In this document: one piece after another, positions 10,289 through 20,494 of the stretch
How positions within the stretch are numbered: position 1 is the first letter of the stretch
Layout of the letters: each line of letters begins with the position of its first letter
DNA from: Roseateles toxinivorans
Lineage (GTDB): Bacteria > Pseudomonadota > Gammaproteobacteria > Burkholderiales > Burkholderiaceae_C
DNA: 64,000 bases
Direction of reading: 5' to 3'
Assembly (NCBI RefSeq): GCF_004362525.1
Contig: NZ_SNXS01000001.1
Coordinates: 1,224,121 to 1,288,120, forward strand
The notes under the pieces: generated by a model
Database searches by the model: none
What the model was told of the DNA's origin: nothing
What the model saw: only the letters and a program-made list of their open reading frames with translations
Made by a program: the position numbers and the translations under genes

Positions 10289-12868
10289 TCAGCCGATCTC
10301 TTTGAGCATGGCCTGGGCCCGCTCCAGCGTCGCACCGCTGGCCTTGCTGACGACTTCCATCAGCACATCACGCGCGCCCTCGACATCGCCGATCTGACGG
10401 AACTCGTCGGCCAGCTCGATCTTGCGTGCCAGCGGGTCGCTGCCATCGTCTTCGTCGTCGAAGTTGTCTTCCAGGCCCAGATCACCGCCCAGATCGGGCA
10501 GGCTGTCCAGCGCCGGGGCCGGCGGCGGCGGCGCGGTGGGCTCGGAGTCCAGATCCAGATCGATCGACGACAGATCGAAGTCCATCGGCGCGGGGTCGTT
10601 GCGAGGCGTCAGATCGGGCGCCTCCTCACCGGGCAGCGAGATGTCGAAATCCATCTCCATCGGCGCGCGCTCGACCGATACCGCGACCGCCTGTGTGGCC
10701 TCCATCGAGGAAGCCGGAGCCGGTGCGTCCAGATCCAGGTCCAGATCGAGGTCCAGCCCACTGGGCAGGAACTCGCCGTTCACCTGCGTGTCGGGCTGGT
10801 AGCTCGGCTGCGGCTGGGTGTCGAACATGCTGTTGCCGGGCATCACGCTCTGCGGCATGGTGCTGGCACCCAGGGGTTCACGCGCCGAGTCCATATTGGT
10901 ACCGGCGGCCGGCACACCACCCGGCTGGTAGAGCGGATTGTCCGAATCGATCTGGCGGCCCAGCTCCTGAGTCTTCAGCCAATCCTCACCCTCCCCCTGG
11001 GTTTCGCCGTACATCTGCAGCGCGAGCTGCTCGAAGCCCTTGGTGTCGCGGCGCTTGGCATAGACCTCCAGCAGCTTGACGCGGATGGCTCGGCGCTCCG
11101 GTGTGGCGCGCAGTGCTTCCTTGAGGATTTCCTCGGCCTGCAGATCGCGGCCATAGGCCAGATAGACATCGGCCTCGGCAACCGGATCGACGTCACCAAT
11201 CGCATCCAGCTGGCTCAGCGAATAGCTCATCGACGAGGCCTGGCCGGAGCCATCGCGCGTGTCGACCCGCTGGCCGCCGGTATTGCCGAAGAACGAATCG
11301 GGCTGCAGGCGGCTTTCGCTGAAGGCGGTCTCGCCGGCAGCATTCTTGTTGCCGCCGCGGCCACGCAGGCGGTACCAGCCCAGGCCGGCCAGCAGGGCCA
11401 GCACCACGGCCGAGATCGGCAGGACCAGAGAGTTGTCCATCAGCTGCGACAGCAGGCCGGGCTCCTCGACCGGGGCGGGGGCGGTCACGGGCGGCTTCGG
11501 GGCGGACGCGGGTGCAGGGGCGGATGCCACCGGCGCTGGCGCAGCCGCAACAGCCGATGCCGCCACCGGCTCGACCGGCTTGGCCGTCACCTCCACCGCG
11601 GGTGCAGGTGCTGGCGCGGGAGCCGCTGCTGGCGCGGGAGCAGCCACAACGGGAGCCGGGGCTGGCGCCGGCGCGGCCTTGCCCGACACTGCGCCAGAGG
11701 CGACCGTCGAGAGCTTCTTCAACTCCTCGACATTGCGGGTCAGCTCAGCCACGCGAGCGGCCGAATCCTTCTTCTCGGTGTCCTTGGAGACCTTGGCCTC
11801 GGCCGGTGCACCGGCCGTGCCGGGCTTGCTCAAGGTCAGCTTGTCGGGCGTTGTCGCGGCAGCCTTGCGGTCCTCGACCGCTGCCTGCACCTTACCAGCC
11901 GACTGGCGCTCGCTATCCTTGCGGGCAATCAGCGGCGCGCCGCTGGCCAGGCGCTGGCGGTAGGCGTCGAAATCGGCGCTCTGGGCCTGGATGATCTGGC
12001 GCGCCTCGGCGTTGCTGAGGCCGCCGGCCTCGTCGCTGCCAGGCACCTTCAGGGTCGCGCCCGCCTTCAGGCGGTTCATATTGTTCTCGACAAAAGCGTC
12101 CGGGTTGGCGCGGTACAGCGAGACCAGCATCTGGTCCAGCGACACGCCGGAGGCCTGCGTTTTGGAGGCGATGCGCGACAGATTGTCGCCCGGCTTGACC
12201 TCATATTCGGAGGCGGCGCTAGGCGAAGGCTTGGCGGCCACAGGCTTCGGTGCGGGCTCGGGTGCCGGGCGGGCCTGCACCGGGGCAGGCCTGGGCGCAG
12301 GTGCCTCGGCCGGGGGTGACGTACGAACCGGTGCGGTGGCTGCAGGGGCGGCCGATGGCACAGGTGCCGGAGCGGGTGCAGGTGCTGGCGCGGCCGGCGC
12401 AGGTGAAATCACCGGCGCGGTCGCCACGGCGGCTGGAGCCGGGGCGCGGTTGACCGGAGGATCGAACAGCAGCGTGTATTCGCGCACCAGGCGCCCGCTG
12501 GCCCAGTTGATCTCCAGGATCAGGTCCACAAAGGGCTCTTGCACCACCCGGTCGCTGTTGATGCGCAGATAAGGCTGGCCGTTGTTGCGTCGTGCCAGTG
12601 AGACCTGCGTGCCGCTGAGCACCATGTTGTAGTCAACACCGGTGGCGCGGTAGGCCTCGGGCGGCGCGACACGGACCTTCAGGGTGCCCGCTTCCTCGGG
12701 GCTGAGACTGGTGATGTCGATTTCGGCACGAAGGCCCTCGCCGAGGGCGGACTGCACATTCAGCCGGCCGAGGCCCAGGCCCCAGGCCCCGCTGGCGGCA
12801 AGGCCCAACACGGCCACGGCCACACGCGTCAAGGTGAAACGCCCGAAGGCTGAGACAGTCAGATTCAA
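10289..12868 (-). CDS. FimV/HubP family polar LysM protein
   Basis: This is a large membrane-anchored polar landmark-type protein of the FimV/HubP family, which organises type IV pili and polar proteins. It has an N-terminal signal segment, the conserved FimV N-domain (GLGRLNVQSALGEGLRAEI), an Ala/Pro-rich linker and a LysM domain at about residues 222-277 (YEVKPGDNLSRIASKTQ). A second Ala/Pro linker, a membrane helix near residues 475-500 and an acidic cytoplasmic part follow, with the FimV C-terminal motif DPLARKIELADEFRQIGD at the end. I chose the TTG at 12868, which gives MNLTVSAFGRF and has GGGGAA four bases upstream. A GTG at 12907 would add 13 residues with no clear ribosome site. The asd-fimV-truA context is standard. 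Confidence 0.88.
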   Translation of the reverse strand: MNLTVSAFGRFTLTRVAVAVLGLAASGAWGLGLGRLNVQSALGEGLRAEIDITSLSPEEAGTLKVRVAPPEAYRATGVDYNMVLSGTQVSLARRNNGQPYLRINSDRVVQEPFVDLILEINWASGRLVREYTLLFDPPVNRAPAPAAVATAPVISPAPAAPAPAPAPAPVPSAAPAATAPVRTSPPAEAPAPRPAPVQARPAPEPAPKPVAAKPSPSAASEYEVKPGDNLSRIASKTQASGVSLDQMLVSLYRANPDAFVENNMNRLKAGATLKVPGSDEAGGLSNAEARQIIQAQSADFDAYRQRLASGAPLIARKDSERQSAGKVQAAVEDRKAAATTPDKLTLSKPGTAGAPAEAKVSKDTEKKDSAARVAELTRNVEELKKLSTVASGAVSGKAAPAPAPAPVVAAPAPAAAPAPAPAPAVEVTAKPVEPVAASAVAAAPAPVASAPAPASAPKPPVTAPAPVEEPGLLSQLMDNSLVLPISAVVLALLAGLGWYRLRGRGGNKNAAGETAFSESRLQPDSFFGNTGGQRVDTRDGSGQASSMSYSLSQLDAIGDVDPVAEADVYLAYGRDLQAEEILKEALRATPERRAIRVKLLEVYAKRRDTKGFEQLALQMYGETQGEGEDWLKTQELGRQIDSDNPLYQPGGVPAAGTNMDSAREPLGASTMPQSVMPGNSMFDTQPQPSYQPDTQVNGEFLPSGLDLDLDLDLDAPAPASSMEATQAVAVSVERAPMEMDFDISLPGEEAPDLTPRNDPAPMDFDLSSIDLDLDSEPTAPPPPAPALDSLPDLGGDLGLEDNFDDEDDGSDPLARKIELADEFRQIGDVEGARDVLMEVVSKASGATLERAQAMLKEIG

Positions 12869-12974
12869 GGCGTTCCCCAAAGCGACGAGGCGGGGGCCGT
12901 CAGGCACCCGCCAGGTACTGCAAAATTTGTTGTGTTCAGCATGGTCTGTGCAAGGCCATCTTGATGTGAAATCA

Positions 12975-13002
12975 CAATAACAGCAGGTAGATACGTTGAC
13001 AA
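12975..13002 (-). promoter_or_regulatory. candidate sigma-70 promoter for the FimV-like gene
   Basis: On the minus strand TTGTCA (13002-12997) and TTATTG (12980-12975) are separated by 16 bases. They lie about 110 bases upstream of the likely start of the FimV-like gene, in a locally AT-richer gap after asd. The call rests on pattern alone. Confidence 0.35.
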
Positions 13003-13049
13003 GCTCATGCTTTGGCTGAAATACCTACCGGGCCGCCGCTGACACAACT

Positions 13050-13079
13050 CCGTTACCGGCTGTGGCTTGCCGGCAACGG
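13050..13079 (-). terminator. stem-loop downstream of asd
   Basis: CCGTTACCGGC and GCCGGCAACGG form two five-base stem segments separated by one mismatch, with an eight-base loop. The structure begins 16 bases beyond the asd stop. On the minus strand only a weak T content follows (AGTTGTGT), so it may act in RNA stability or weak termination. Confidence 0.45.
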
Positions 13080-13094
13080 ATCACAGGGATTACC

Positions 13095-14222
13095 TTAGGC
13101 TGCCAAAAGAATGCGCAACATGCGGCGCAGCGGCTCGGCCGCACCCCACAAAAGCTGATCGCCGATCGTGAAGGCGCCGACATACTCCGGGCCCATTGCC
13201 AGCTTGCGGATGCGGCCGACGGGAATGTCCATCGTGCCGGTCACGGCCACCGGGGTCAGGTCACGCAGCGTCGCTTCCTTGTTGTTCGGCACAACCTTGA
13301 CCCAGGCATTGTCGGCGGCAATCATCGCCTCGATATCGGCCACGGGCACATCCTTCTTGAGCTTGAAGGTCAGCGCCTGGCTGTGGCAGCGCATTGCGCC
13401 GACGCGCACACAGAAGCCATCGACCGGAATGGCCGGCGTGCCGAAGCCCTCGCCCAGGCCGAGGATCTTGTTGGTCTCGGCCATGCCCTTCCACTCTTCC
13501 TTGGACATGCCGTTGCCGAGATCCTTGTCGATCCAGGGGATCAAGGAGCCGCCCAGCGGCACGCCGAAGTTGGCAGTCTCGGCCTCGCTCAGTGAACGCT
13601 GCTTGGCGATGATCTTGCGGTCTATCTCCAGGATGGCGCTCTTCGGATCGTCGAGCAGCGCACGGACCTCGGCGTTCAGGGTGCCGTACTGGGTCAGCAG
13701 CTCGCGCATATGCTGGGCACCGCCGCCCGAGGCGGCCTGGTAGGTCTGGGTGGACATCCACTCGACCAGGCCAGCCTTGTACAGCGCGCCCACGCCCATC
13801 AGCATGCAGCTGACGGTGCAGTTGCCGCCGGCCCAGGTCTTGCCCCCGGCACTCAGGGCGTTCTTGATCACCGGCAGATTGACCGGGTCAAGGATAATGA
13901 CGGCATCGCCGTTCATGCGCAGCGTGGACGCCGCGTCGATCCAGTGGCCGTTCCAGCCGGCGGCGCGCAGCTTGGGGTAGACCTCACTGGTGTAGTCGCC
14001 GCCCTGGGCGGTGATGATGATGCTGCAGCGCTTCAGCGCCTCGATGTTGTACGCATCCTGCAGCGTGGTTTCGTTCTTGGCGAACTTCGGGGCCTTGCCG
14101 CCCGAGTTGCTGGTGCTGAAGAACAGCGGCTCGATCAGTTCGAAATCGCGTTCAGCTTCCATGCGGTCCATCAGCACTGAGCCGACCATGCCGCGCCATC
14201 CAACCAGTCCTACGAGTTCCAT
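13095..14222 (-). CDS. asd: aspartate-semialdehyde dehydrogenase
   Basis: Asd reduces aspartyl phosphate to aspartate semialdehyde, feeding lysine, diaminopimelate, threonine and methionine. The 375-residue protein opens [15 protein letters not shown] with the NADP-binding glycine loop and has catalytic Cys135 in GGNCTVSCM, the same residue number as in E. coli Asd. The ATG at 14222 fits the family; the frame is open to a GTG at 14243 that adds seven unusual residues. It lies downstream of leuB across a 90-base gap with a strong hairpin. The leuB-asd-fimV order is typical of Burkholderiales. Confidence 0.97.
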   Translation of the reverse strand: MELVGLVGWRGMVGSVLMDRMEAERDFELIEPLFFSTSNSGGKAPKFAKNETTLQDAYNIEALKRCSIIITAQGGDYTSEVYPKLRAAGWNGHWIDAASTLRMNGDAVIILDPVNLPVIKNALSAGGKTWAGGNCTVSCMLMGVGALYKAGLVEWMSTQTYQAASGGGAQHMRELLTQYGTLNAEVRALLDDPKSAILEIDRKIIAKQRSLSEAETANFGVPLGGSLIPWIDKDLGNGMSKEEWKGMAETNKILGLGEGFGTPAIPVDGFCVRVGAMRCHSQALTFKLKKDVPVADIEAMIAADNAWVKVVPNNKEATLRDLTPVAVTGTMDIPVGRIRKLAMGPEYVGAFTIGDQLLWGAAEPLRRMLRILLAA

Positions 14223-14262
14223 CTCTATCGCCCTTTCAGTCACACAGTGTTGAAATTTGCTT

Positions 14263-14288
14263 CCCCCCGGCTCGAATCGCCTGGGGGG
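14263..14288 (-). terminator. GC-rich stem-loop between leuB and asd
   Basis: CCCCCCGGC and GCC-T-GGGGGG can pair as a nine-base stem with a one-base bulge around a seven-base loop. It lies 24 bases beyond the leuB stop and about 40 bases before asd. There is no U tract after it, so partial attenuation or message processing is more likely than full termination. Confidence 0.45.
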
Positions 14289-14312
14289 TAGGGGCGAGAC
14301 GAACCGGAGCTG

Positions 14313-15428
14313 TTAGCTCTTCTTGGTAATGGTTTTGGTGGTGGTCGATGCGGTGCTGCCGACGATCGCGGCAACCACGGCATCACCCATTTCGCGCGTG
14401 CCCACTTTTTGGGTGCCCTCGGACCAGATGTCGGGCGTACGCAGCCCGGCAGCCAGCACAGCGCTCACCGCGGACTCGATACGGTCGGCAGCGTCGGCTT
14501 GTTGGAGGGAGAACTTGAGCATCATGGCAGCTGACAGTATTGTAGCCAGAGGATTGGCCACTCCCTTGCCGGCGATGTCAGGTGCGCTGCCGTGACTGGG
14601 CTCATACAAGCCTTTGTTGGCAGAATTCAGCGAGGCCGAGGGCAGCATGCCGATGGAGCCGGTCAGCATCGCCGCCTCGTCGGACAGGATGTCGCCGAAC
14701 ATATTGCCGGTCACCACCACGTCGAACTTCTTGGGCGCCTTGACCAGCTGCATCGCAGCGTTGTCCACATACATATGGTCCAGTTCCACGTCCGGGTACT
14801 GGGCATGGACCTCGGTGACGACGTCCTTCCAGAACTGGAAGGTCTCCAGCACATTGGCCTTGTCCACGCTGGTGACGCGCTTGCTGCGCTTGCGTGCGGC
14901 CTGGAAGGCGACATGCGCGATGCGCTCGATCTCGGGCCGCGAGTAGCGCATCGTGTCGAAGGCCTCCTCGGCGCCGGGGAAATGGCCGTCAACGGCGACG
15001 CGGCGGCCGCGCGGCTGGCCGAAGTAGATGTCGCCGGTCAGCTCGCGGATGATCAGGATGTCAAGACCTGCCACCAGTTCGGGCTTGAGGCTGGACGCAT
15101 GGGTCAGCTCCGGGTAGCAAATGGCCGGGCGGAAGTTGGCGAACAGGCCCAGGTGCTTGCGCAGGCCCAGGATGGCCTGCTCGGGGCGCAGCGAGCGCTC
15201 CAGCTTGTCGTATTTCCAGTCGCCGACGGCGCCGAACAGCACTGCGTCGGCCGCCTGGGCCAGCTTCAAGGTCGCGTCCGGCAGCGGATGGCCATCGGCC
15301 TCGTAGGCGGCACCGCCGACCTTGGCCTCTTCCAGCTCGAAGGGCAGATCGAGAACCTTGAGAACCTTGATCGCCTCGGCGACGATTTCGGTGCCGATGC
15401 CGTCACCGGGCAGAACTGCAATCTTCAT
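14313..15428 (-). CDS. leuB: 3-isopropylmalate dehydrogenase
   Basis: LeuB oxidatively decarboxylates 3-isopropylmalate in leucine synthesis. The 371-residue protein opens [16 protein letters not shown], and has the substrate-binding segment [14 protein letters not shown] and the NAD site [16 protein letters not shown]. It ends in a short Ser/Thr/Lys tail of about 15 residues ([15 protein letters not shown]) beyond the normal family end. It follows leuD after an 81-base gap holding a REP-like inverted pair, and precedes asd. Confidence 0.97.
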   Translation of the reverse strand: MKIAVLPGDGIGTEIVAEAIKVLKVLDLPFELEEAKVGGAAYEADGHPLPDATLKLAQAADAVLFGAVGDWKYDKLERSLRPEQAILGLRKHLGLFANFRPAICYPELTHASSLKPELVAGLDILIIRELTGDIYFGQPRGRRVAVDGHFPGAEEAFDTMRYSRPEIERIAHVAFQAARKRSKRVTSVDKANVLETFQFWKDVVTEVHAQYPDVELDHMYVDNAAMQLVKAPKKFDVVVTGNMFGDILSDEAAMLTGSIGMLPSASLNSANKGLYEPSHGSAPDIAGKGVANPLATILSAAMMLKFSLQQADAADRIESAVSAVLAAGLRTPDIWSEGTQKVGTREMGDAVVAAIVGSTASTTTKTITKKS

Positions 15429-15439
15429 CTTGAATCCTT

Positions 15440-15501
15440 GTAGCCCGGATGCAATCCGGGGCTTGTGGAGTTTGCTTGTTCCCGGATTCCATCCGGGCTA
15501 C
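15440..15501. repeat. REP-like inverted pair (GTAGCCCGGAT family), leuD-leuB gap
   Basis: Two copies of a roughly 22-base sequence starting GTAGCCCGGATG and ending AATCCGGG lie in opposite orientation, separated by 19 bases (15462-15480). The pair can fold as one long hairpin, and each copy is itself palindromic (CCGGAT...ATCCGG). The same sequence occurs at 20495-20548. The GTAGCCCGGAT type is a widespread dispersed repeat in beta- and gammaproteobacteria. Here it fills the gap between leuD and leuB and may modulate downstream message. Confidence 0.7.
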
Positions 15502-15509
15502 GAATCAGG

Positions 15510-16160
15510 TCAACCGATCAGGCGGTTGTTCAGCCAGGGCTTCTGCGCCAGGCGCTCGGTTTCGAAGGCCTTGATCTTGTCGGAATGGCGCAGGGTCAGG
15601 CCGATGTCGTCGAAGCCATTGGTCAGACAGAACTTGCGGAAGGGCTGGACCTCGAACGGAATCTCGGCGCCATCGGGCTTGATCACCACCTGGCGCGGCA
15701 GATCGATCACCAACTGATAGCCCGGGAAGGCTTTGACCTCGTCGAACAGCTGGGCAATCGCCGACTCGGGCAGCACCACCGGCAGCAGGCCGTTCTTGAA
15801 GCAGTTGTTGAAGAAGATATCGGCAAAGCTCGGCGCGATCAGCGCGCGAAAGCCGTACTGGTCCAGTGCCCAGGGCGCGTGCTCGCGGCTGGAGCCGCAA
15901 CCGAAGTTGGCGCGGGTCAGCAGCACCGAGGCGCCCTTGTAGCGCGGCTGGTTCAGCACGAAGTCGGGGTTGGCGCGGCGGGTGGCGGGGTCCTGCCCGG
16001 GCTCGCCATGGTCCAGATAGCGCCATTCGTCGAACAGATTGGGGCCGAAGCCGCTGCGCTTGATCGACTTAAGGAACTGCTTGGGAATGATCGCGTCGGT
16101 GTCGACGTTGTCGCGGTCCAGCGGAGCGACCAGACCCTTGTGGAGAGTGAATTTTTCCAT
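15510..16160 (-). CDS. leuD: 3-isopropylmalate dehydratase small subunit
   Basis: LeuD is the swivelling small subunit of isopropylmalate isomerase. The 216-residue protein opens [22 protein letters not shown], and contains [10 protein letters not shown] and the conserved loop [14 protein letters not shown] that positions the substrate. It is 12 bases downstream of leuC. Many relatives have a small entericidin gene between leuC and leuD; there is no room for one here. Length and motifs are normal. Confidence 0.97.
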   Translation of the reverse strand: MEKFTLHKGLVAPLDRDNVDTDAIIPKQFLKSIKRSGFGPNLFDEWRYLDHGEPGQDPATRRANPDFVLNQPRYKGASVLLTRANFGCGSSREHAPWALDQYGFRALIAPSFADIFFNNCFKNGLLPVVLPESAIAQLFDEVKAFPGYQLVIDLPRQVVIKPDGAEIPFEVQPFRKFCLTNGFDDIGLTLRHSDKIKAFETERLAQKPWLNNRLIG

Positions 16161-16172
16161 GGTGTTTCTCGC

Positions 16173-17585
16173 TCAGCTGATTCTGCGGACGTCAACGAAG
16201 TGGCCGGCCATGGCAGCAGCCGCCGCCATCGCCGGGCTGACCAGGTGGGTGCGCCCCCCTGCCCCTTGCCGGCCTTCGAAATTGCGGTTGCTGGTCGAGG
16301 CGCATCGCTCGCCGGGCTCCAGGCGGTCGGCGTTCATCGCCAGGCACATGCTGCAGCCGGGTTCACGCCATTCGAAGCCGGCGGTCTTGAAGATCAGGTC
16401 GAGGCCCTCGCGCTCGGCCTGTTCCTTGACCAAACCCGAGCCCGGCACGACCATCGCCAGCTTCACGTTGGCCGCGATGCGGCCGCCCAGCCGCTTGACG
16501 ATGCCGGCGGCCTCGCGCATGTCCTCGATGCGGCTGTTGGTGCAGGAGCCGATGAAGACCTTGTCGATGACGATGTCGGAGATGGGCTTGTTCGGTTCCA
16601 GCGCCATGTACTGCAGCGCCCGCTCGATGGCGCCGCGCTTGGAGGCGTCGCGCTCCTTGTCGGGGTCGGGCACACGGTCGTTGATGGACAGCACCATCTC
16701 GGGCGAGGTGCCCCAGGTGACCTGCGGCTGGATCTGTGCCGCGTCCAGCTCGACCACCAGGTCGAAGTGCGCGCCGGGGTCGGACTGCAAGGTGCTCCAG
16801 TACTTGACCGCCAGATCCCACTCGACGCCCACCGGCGTGAATGGCCGGCCCTTGACGTACTGGATGGTCGTGTCGTCCACCGCGATCAGCCCGGCGCGGG
16901 CGCCGGCCTCGATCGCCATATTGCAGACCGTCATCCGTCCTTCCATGCTCAGCGCACGGATGGCGCTGCCGCCGAACTCTATCGTGTAGCCGGTGCCGCC
17001 GGCCGTGCCTATCTTGCCGATGATGGCCAGCACGATGTCCTTGGCGCCGCAGCCGGCGGGCAGCTTGCCCTCGACCTTGATCAAGAGGTTCTTGGCCTTG
17101 CGCGCCAACAAGGTCTGCGTGGCCAGCACATGCTCGACCTCGCTGGTGCCTATGCCATGGGCCAGCGCGCCGAAGGCGCCGTGCGTCGAGGTGTGGCTGT
17201 CACCGCAGACGACCGTCATGCCCGGCAGGGTCGCGCCCTGCTCCGGGCCAATCACGTGAACGATGCCCTGGCGCTTGTCATTCATCTTGAACTGGGTCAC
17301 GCCATGGCGGTCGCAGTTGGCGTCCAGCGTGTCGACCTGCAGCTTGGAGATCGGGTCGCTGATGCCCTGGCTGCGGTCGGTGGTTGGCACATTGTGGTCG
17401 CTGACGGCCAGATTGGCCGACAGTCGCCAGACCTTGCGCTGCGCCAGATCCAGGCCCTCGAAGGCCTGCGGGCTGGTGACCTCGTGGACCAGGTGGCGAT
17501 CGATGTAGAGGGTGACGGTGCCGTCTTCCTCGGTGTGGACGACGTGCTCGTCCCACAGCTTGTCGTACAGGGTGCGTGCGCTCAT
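16173..17585 (-). CDS. leuC: 3-isopropylmalate dehydratase large subunit
   Basis: LeuC is the aconitase-type large subunit with a 4Fe-4S cluster. The 470-residue protein starts [16 protein letters not shown], has the [11 protein letters not shown] active-site loop and cluster cysteines in IGSCTNSR and [10 protein letters not shown] took the ATG at 17585 because it gives the family N-terminus; an open frame extends 28 codons further. The start overlaps the stop of the LysR-type gene by four bases (ATGA), so the two are translationally coupled. Confidence 0.97.
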   Translation of the reverse strand: MSARTLYDKLWDEHVVHTEEDGTVTLYIDRHLVHEVTSPQAFEGLDLAQRKVWRLSANLAVSDHNVPTTDRSQGISDPISKLQVDTLDANCDRHGVTQFKMNDKRQGIVHVIGPEQGATLPGMTVVCGDSHTSTHGAFGALAHGIGTSEVEHVLATQTLLARKAKNLLIKVEGKLPAGCGAKDIVLAIIGKIGTAGGTGYTIEFGGSAIRALSMEGRMTVCNMAIEAGARAGLIAVDDTTIQYVKGRPFTPVGVEWDLAVKYWSTLQSDPGAHFDLVVELDAAQIQPQVTWGTSPEMVLSINDRVPDPDKERDASKRGAIERALQYMALEPNKPISDIVIDKVFIGSCTNSRIEDMREAAGIVKRLGGRIAANVKLAMVVPGSGLVKEQAEREGLDLIFKTAGFEWREPGCSMCLAMNADRLEPGERCASTSNRNFEGRQGAGGRTHLVSPAMAAAAAMAGHFVDVRRIS

Positions 17586-18541
17586 GCTTTGCTCTTTGCG
17601 GTAGAGGATGTAGGGATTGTCCGGGATGGGTTTGTCAGCGCTGCCGGCATGGGTTCCTGACCCGGGCACAGCGCGTCGACGAAGCGGCGCACCACGTGCG
17701 GCAGCACGTCCTGGCTGCGCACGGCCAGCAGATAGTCGCGGGTGGCCCAGGCCTCGTCCAGCCTGAGGACCTTGACCTTGAAGACCTGGGCGAAACGTGC
17801 CGCCGGCACCGCCGGCAGAATGGCCACGCCCAGCCCTGCCTCGACCAGTTGAGCGATGGCGTCGAAGCCGCGCACCTGCAGCCGGCCATTCAATGTGCGG
17901 CCCAGCTCCAGCGCGCGCTCGCGCATCTGCTCCTCGACCGCCGCACCGGCATGCAGGCCAACGATGTCATAGGCCAGCAGGTCTTCGAAGCTCACCTGCT
18001 CACGGCCCGCCAGTTCATGCGACAGGGGCACCAGCGCGGCCAGCTCGCCGGTGCGGTAGCGCCAGGTCGTCAGCCGGTTGTCCTGGATGGGCGGTGTGAA
18101 CACGCCCAGATCGGCCCGGCCCTCGGCCACCGCCGCCTGAACCTCGCTGCTGGTCAGGTCTTCGAGGCTGACGCGTATCTGCGGATGGGCTTGCGAGAAC
18201 GCCGCCAGATCGGGCGGCAGGCATTCGGCGATCGAGCCGGTGTTGGCGGCAATGCGCAGATGGCCCTTGATGCCGCGGGCGAACTCGCCGACCTCGCTCT
18301 CCAGCGCATGCAGCGAGGCATGCAGCGAGCGGATATGGCGCACCAGCGCGCGGCAGGCATCGGTCTGCTCGACGCCGCGGGCATGGCGATCGAACAGGTT
18401 CACACCCAGCCGTGCTTCCAGATCGGACAGGCGCTTGCTGGCCGCCGCCAGCGCGAGATGCTCGCGCTCGGCGCCACGCGTGATGCTGCGCGTCTCGGCG
18501 ACGGCGAGTACCAGGTTCAGCGTGGTCAGATCAAGGCGCAT
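17582..18541 (-). CDS. LysR family transcriptional regulator upstream of leuC
   Basis: This 319-residue regulator has an N-terminal winged helix ([21 protein letters not shown] at about residues 5-25), though the recognition helix [21 protein letters not shown] differs slightly from the commonest form. A type-2 periplasmic-fold effector domain follows. The ATG at 18541 gives [14 protein letters not shown], the family start; the open frame extends 33 codons upstream. It faces the same way as leuC and overlaps it by four bases, unlike the usual divergent LysR arrangement. The context suggests control of leucine genes, but the effector is unknown. Confidence 0.9.
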   Translation of the reverse strand: MRLDLTTLNLVLAVAETRSITRGAEREHLALAAASKRLSDLEARLGVNLFDRHARGVEQTDACRALVRHIRSLHASLHALESEVGEFARGIKGHLRIAANTGSIAECLPPDLAAFSQAHPQIRVSLEDLTSSEVQAAVAEGRADLGVFTPPIQDNRLTTWRYRTGELAALVPLSHELAGREQVSFEDLLAYDIVGLHAGAAVEEQMRERALELGRTLNGRLQVRGFDAIAQLVEAGLGVAILPAVPAARFAQVFKVKVLRLDEAWATRDYLLAVRSQDVLPHVVRRFVDALCPGQEPMPAALTNPSRTIPTSSTAKSKA

Positions 18542-18647
18542 GGCGGCAGGCTGGCTTTCTAGAGACAGATCGGAATGCCGCAGCGGCCCAGGAGGACGTG
18601 TGACTATCCAACAGGCCGCAAGGTTAGCCTTCGCAAGCAAGCGGCAG

Positions 18648-18718
18648 TTCCGTGATTTTGGAATCTAGGCTTCGCGCCACACGAAGTCAAGCACCCAGCA
18701 ACGCAGGGAATCACGGAA
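18648..18718. repeat. 10-base inverted repeat flanking the dctM end
   Basis: TTCCGTGATT (18648-18657) and AATCACGGAA (18709-18718) are perfect inverted copies 51 bases apart, with a small CTTCG/CGAAG hairpin between them. The right arm overlaps the dctM stop. It may be a loose terminator structure for the TRAP operon or the trace of a small element; I see no gene inside. Confidence 0.4.
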
Positions 18719-19994
18719 AGACCAGGCCGGGCAACCACAGAGAGAAGGCCGGCACATAGGTCACCAGCATCAGCGCCGCGATCAGCGCGCCGTAGAAGGG
18801 CCAGATGGTCTTCATCACCGTGCCGACCGATACCCCGCCGATGGCGCAGCCGACGAACTGCGTCGTGCCCACGGGGGGCGTGTTCAGGCCCAGCGCGCAG
18901 TTGATCAGCAGCACCATGCCGAACTGGATTTCGCCCATGCCGTATTTCATGCAGATCGGCAGGAAGATCGGCGTGCAGACCAGGATGGTGGCGGCCATGT
19001 CCAGAAATGTGCCGAGCACGAACAGGATCAGGTTGACCAGCAGGAAGATCAGCCAGGGGCTGGAGGTGATGCTGGACAGCGCCTTGCCGGTCAGGTCGGC
19101 CACCTCGTAGAGGCTGATGATGTAGCCGAAGGCCGCCGAGATGCCGATCAAGAGCAGCACCACGCCGGTGGTCTTGACCGCCTTGGCCGCCGCTTTCAGG
19201 AACTGCTCCCACTTGAGGGACCGGTAGATCACCACGCACAGGAACAAGGCGTAGAGCACGGCCACCGCTGCCGATTCGGTCGCCGTGAACACGCCGGACA
19301 GGATGCCGCCCAATATCAGCACGACGACGAACATGCCCGGCAGCGAGGCCGCGAAGCTGCGCGCCACGATGGCCCAGCCGGGGAAGCTGCCGGCCGGGTA
19401 GCCGCGCTTGACGGCCACCAGATAGGCGGCGGTCAGGTTGCAGACGGTCAGCAGCAGCGCCGGTATCAGGCCGGCCAGAATCAGCTTGGCAATCGACACC
19501 TTGCCGCCCGCAGCCAGCGTGTAGATGATCATGTTGTGGCTGGTGGGCATCAGCGCGCCGACCAGTGCCGCGTGCGTGGTCACGTTGACGGCGTAGTCGG
19601 CGTCATAGCCCTCCTTCTTCATCATCGGGATCATCACCGCGCCCATCGCCGACACATCGGCCACCGGCGAACCCGAGACACCGCCGAACAGCGTGCAGGC
19701 CACCACATTGGACATGCCCAGGCCACCGCGCACATGGCCGACCAAGTTCTTGGCGAAGTCGACGATCTTGTCCGCAATGCCGCCGTACAGCATCAGCTCG
19801 CCGGCAAAGATGAAGAAGGGGATGGCCAGGAACGAGAACACATTCATGCCCGAGGTCATCTGCTGGAAGATCACCGCCATCGGCAGACCTTCGTACAGTA
19901 TGGTCGCCAGGGCCGACAGGCCGATGGCAAACGCCACCGGCACGCCCAGTATCAGCAGGCCGAAGAAGGAGATGCAAAGAATCGTCAGTGCCAT
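18711..19994 (-). CDS. TRAP transporter large permease (DctM type)
   Basis: This 427-residue protein is the large membrane subunit of a tripartite ATP-independent periplasmic transporter, which imports an organic acid with sodium or protons. It has about twelve hydrophobic segments and the family start MALTILCISFFGLLILGVPVAFAIG with a later FGGVSGSPVADVSAMG motif. It overlaps dctQ by ten bases. With dctP, the lactonase and uronate dehydrogenase on the same strand, its substrate is probably a hexuronate such as galacturonate, or a related sugar acid; the substrate is inference from context. Confidence 0.95.
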   Translation of the reverse strand: MALTILCISFFGLLILGVPVAFAIGLSALATILYEGLPMAVIFQQMTSGMNVFSFLAIPFFIFAGELMLYGGIADKIVDFAKNLVGHVRGGLGMSNVVACTLFGGVSGSPVADVSAMGAVMIPMMKKEGYDADYAVNVTTHAALVGALMPTSHNMIIYTLAAGGKVSIAKLILAGLIPALLLTVCNLTAAYLVAVKRGYPAGSFPGWAIVARSFAASLPGMFVVVLILGGILSGVFTATESAAVAVLYALFLCVVIYRSLKWEQFLKAAAKAVKTTGVVLLLIGISAAFGYIISLYEVADLTGKALSSITSSPWLIFLLVNLILFVLGTFLDMAATILVCTPIFLPICMKYGMGEIQFGMVLLINCALGLNTPPVGTTQFVGCAIGGVSVGTVMKTIWPFYGALIAALMLVTYVPAFSLWLPGLVFP

Positions 19995-20473
19995 GCCGGG
20001 ACCACCTCTTCGCCGCGCCGCAGGGCAACGATATGTTCAATCGAAAACAGCACGATCAAGAGGCCAGCCAGCACCATGGGCACATAGCGCAGAGACTCGG
20101 ACACGCCCAGCGTCGGGATCATGTAGCCGCGCACCGAGACAAACATCTCGGCGCAATTCCAGGCCATCAGCGCGCCGAACAGCATCGTCAGCAGATGGAT
20201 CAGCACGGCCAGCGAGTGATGCCAGCGGGTGGGGATCAACCCACCCAGCAACTCCATGCCGATATGGCCGGCGTCGCGCACGCCGACGGCGCAGCCAAGC
20301 ATCGTCACGTAAAGCACCAGCAGCAGGGCCAGGCTCTCGGCCCAGGTGGGGGTGTTGTTCAGCACATAGCGGCCGAACACCTGGTAGCTGACCGCCGCGA
20401 TCAGCAGCACCAGGCCGGCCACGCCCAGGCGCAAGCAGGCCCGCGCGATGGCGGCGCAAATTCTCGTGAACAT
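19985..20473 (-). CDS. TRAP transporter small permease (DctQ type)
   Basis: This 162-residue protein has four membrane segments and matches the DctQ small subunit of TRAP transporters. The segments fall near residues 15-35, 45-65, 88-110 and 128-148, and YQVFGRYVLNNTPTWAESLA after the first is typical of the family. It lies between dctP and dctM and overlaps the latter by ten bases. A 107-base gap with a REP-like inverted pair separates it from dctP. Substrate is inferred only from the operon. Confidence 0.93.
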   Translation of the reverse strand: MFTRICAAIARACLRLGVAGLVLLIAAVSYQVFGRYVLNNTPTWAESLALLLVLYVTMLGCAVGVRDAGHIGMELLGGLIPTRWHHSLAVLIHLLTMLFGALMAWNCAEMFVSVRGYMIPTLGVSESLRYVPMVLAGLLIVLFSIEHIVALRRGEEVVPAWH

Positions 20474-20494
20474 CGGATTTCCTTGACTGTTGGA

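Noticed and set aside
16161..16172. A small entericidin gene between leuC and leuD, common in relatives
   Set aside because: The gap is only 12 bases.
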